From Shewanella sp. OMA3-2 (GTDB taxonomy: Bacteria > Pseudomonadota > Gammaproteobacteria > Enterobacterales > Shewanellaceae): DNA of 64,000 bases. The stretch covers positions 1 to 64,000 of the forward strand of contig NZ_CP090974.1 in NCBI RefSeq assembly GCF_021513195.1. Reading direction: 5' to 3'. Position numbers and translations under genes: made by a program. Shown here piece after piece: positions 63,939 through 64,000 of the stretch (position 1 is the stretch's first letter; each line of letters opens with the position of its first letter). The notes under the pieces were generated by a model. It was not told the DNA's origin. It saw nothing but the letters and a program-made list of their open reading frames with translations, and ran no database searches.

Positions 63939-64000
63939 TTATGCCTGTAATGCATTTAACAATAAATACCTTGCCCTCTGGCGTTGCCGTTCTGGCAAGT
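63939..64000 (-). CDS. Possible C-terminal tail of a gene beyond the window
   Basis: On the minus strand the frame LPERQRQRARYLLLNALQA ends in TAA at 63939-63941, just before the terminator. About 20 codons are visible. No family can be named. It is weakly supported by position and by protein-like composition. Confidence 0.4.
   Translation of the reverse strand, partial: LPERQRQRARYLLLNALQA

Overview
The window looks like a chromosomal segment of a marine gammaproteobacterium, most likely Shewanella. The evidence is the set of protein sequences and the gene orders rsd next to hemE, ubiE-ubiJ-ubiB-tatABC-tatD-hemB, gppA-rhlB opposite trxA-rho, prmA-dusB-fis, and ilvLGMDA beside ilvC/ilvY. The DNA is moderately AT-rich by eye. 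I see no rRNA, tRNA or CRISPR array.

Layout. 1-6 kb: the 5' part of hemE, a possible small RNA with a strong terminator, rsd, a glycosyltransferase/PAP2 pair, a small membrane protein, rraA and an orphan formimidoylglutamase-like gene. 6-15 kb: a housekeeping run for ubiquinone synthesis (ubiE, ubiJ, ubiB), Tat export (tatA, tatB, tatC), tatD, a membrane GGDEF protein, hemB and a thioredoxin-like protein. 16-19 kb: a decayed accessory module. Its DUF6795-like gene is cut by an IS3-family (IS407-group) element with a 4-bp target duplication, and the class 3 lipase gene next to it has an in-frame stop followed by 88 open codons. 19-24 kb: gppA, rhlB, trxA, rho. 24-26 kb: a small AT-rich island with two unknown genes, a badly decayed ISAs1-family transposase and an unidentified ORF tail. 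26-29 kb: prmA, dusB, fis, then a broken XRE regulator. 29-38 kb: branched-chain amino acid synthesis (aminotransferase, ilvA, ilvD, ilvM, ilvG, an unannotated ilv leader peptide with attenuator, ilvC, ilvY). 39-51 kb: paeA/ytfL, yifB, two YihG-like acyltransferases, a very large sensor with GGDEF and EAL domains, dgt and a DUF2999 gene. 51-64 kb: MarR with a DMT transporter, several small envelope proteins, a membrane-anchored cold-shock/excalibur protein, an esterase, two more GGDEF proteins, and a divergent acyltransferase/LytTR pair.

A striking property of the window is that eight otherwise complete genes (dusB, the class V aminotransferase, ilvD, ilvG, yifB, a YihG-like acyltransferase, the Reg_prop-GGDEF-EAL sensor, a PAS-GGDEF protein) are each split by what reads as loss of exactly one base in or beside a short homopolymer. 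All lie between 27.9 and 58.7 kb. That pattern fits sequencing or assembly error far better than eight separate gene deaths. I therefore annotate each of them as one gene with a frameshift. The lesions at 16-19 kb, 24-26 kb and 28.9-29.1 kb are of a different kind (stops, IS insertion, mixed indels) and look like real decay.

Functionally the window is mostly core metabolism and export. On top of that sits a cyclic-di-GMP layer (four GGDEF proteins, one also with EAL) and small patches of mobile-element debris. I did not find a convincing wholly new system. The best candidates for follow-up are the DUF6795/lipase module, the LytTR/acyltransferase pair, the cold-shock-TM-excalibur protein and the orphan terminator-tailed transcript upstream of rsd.
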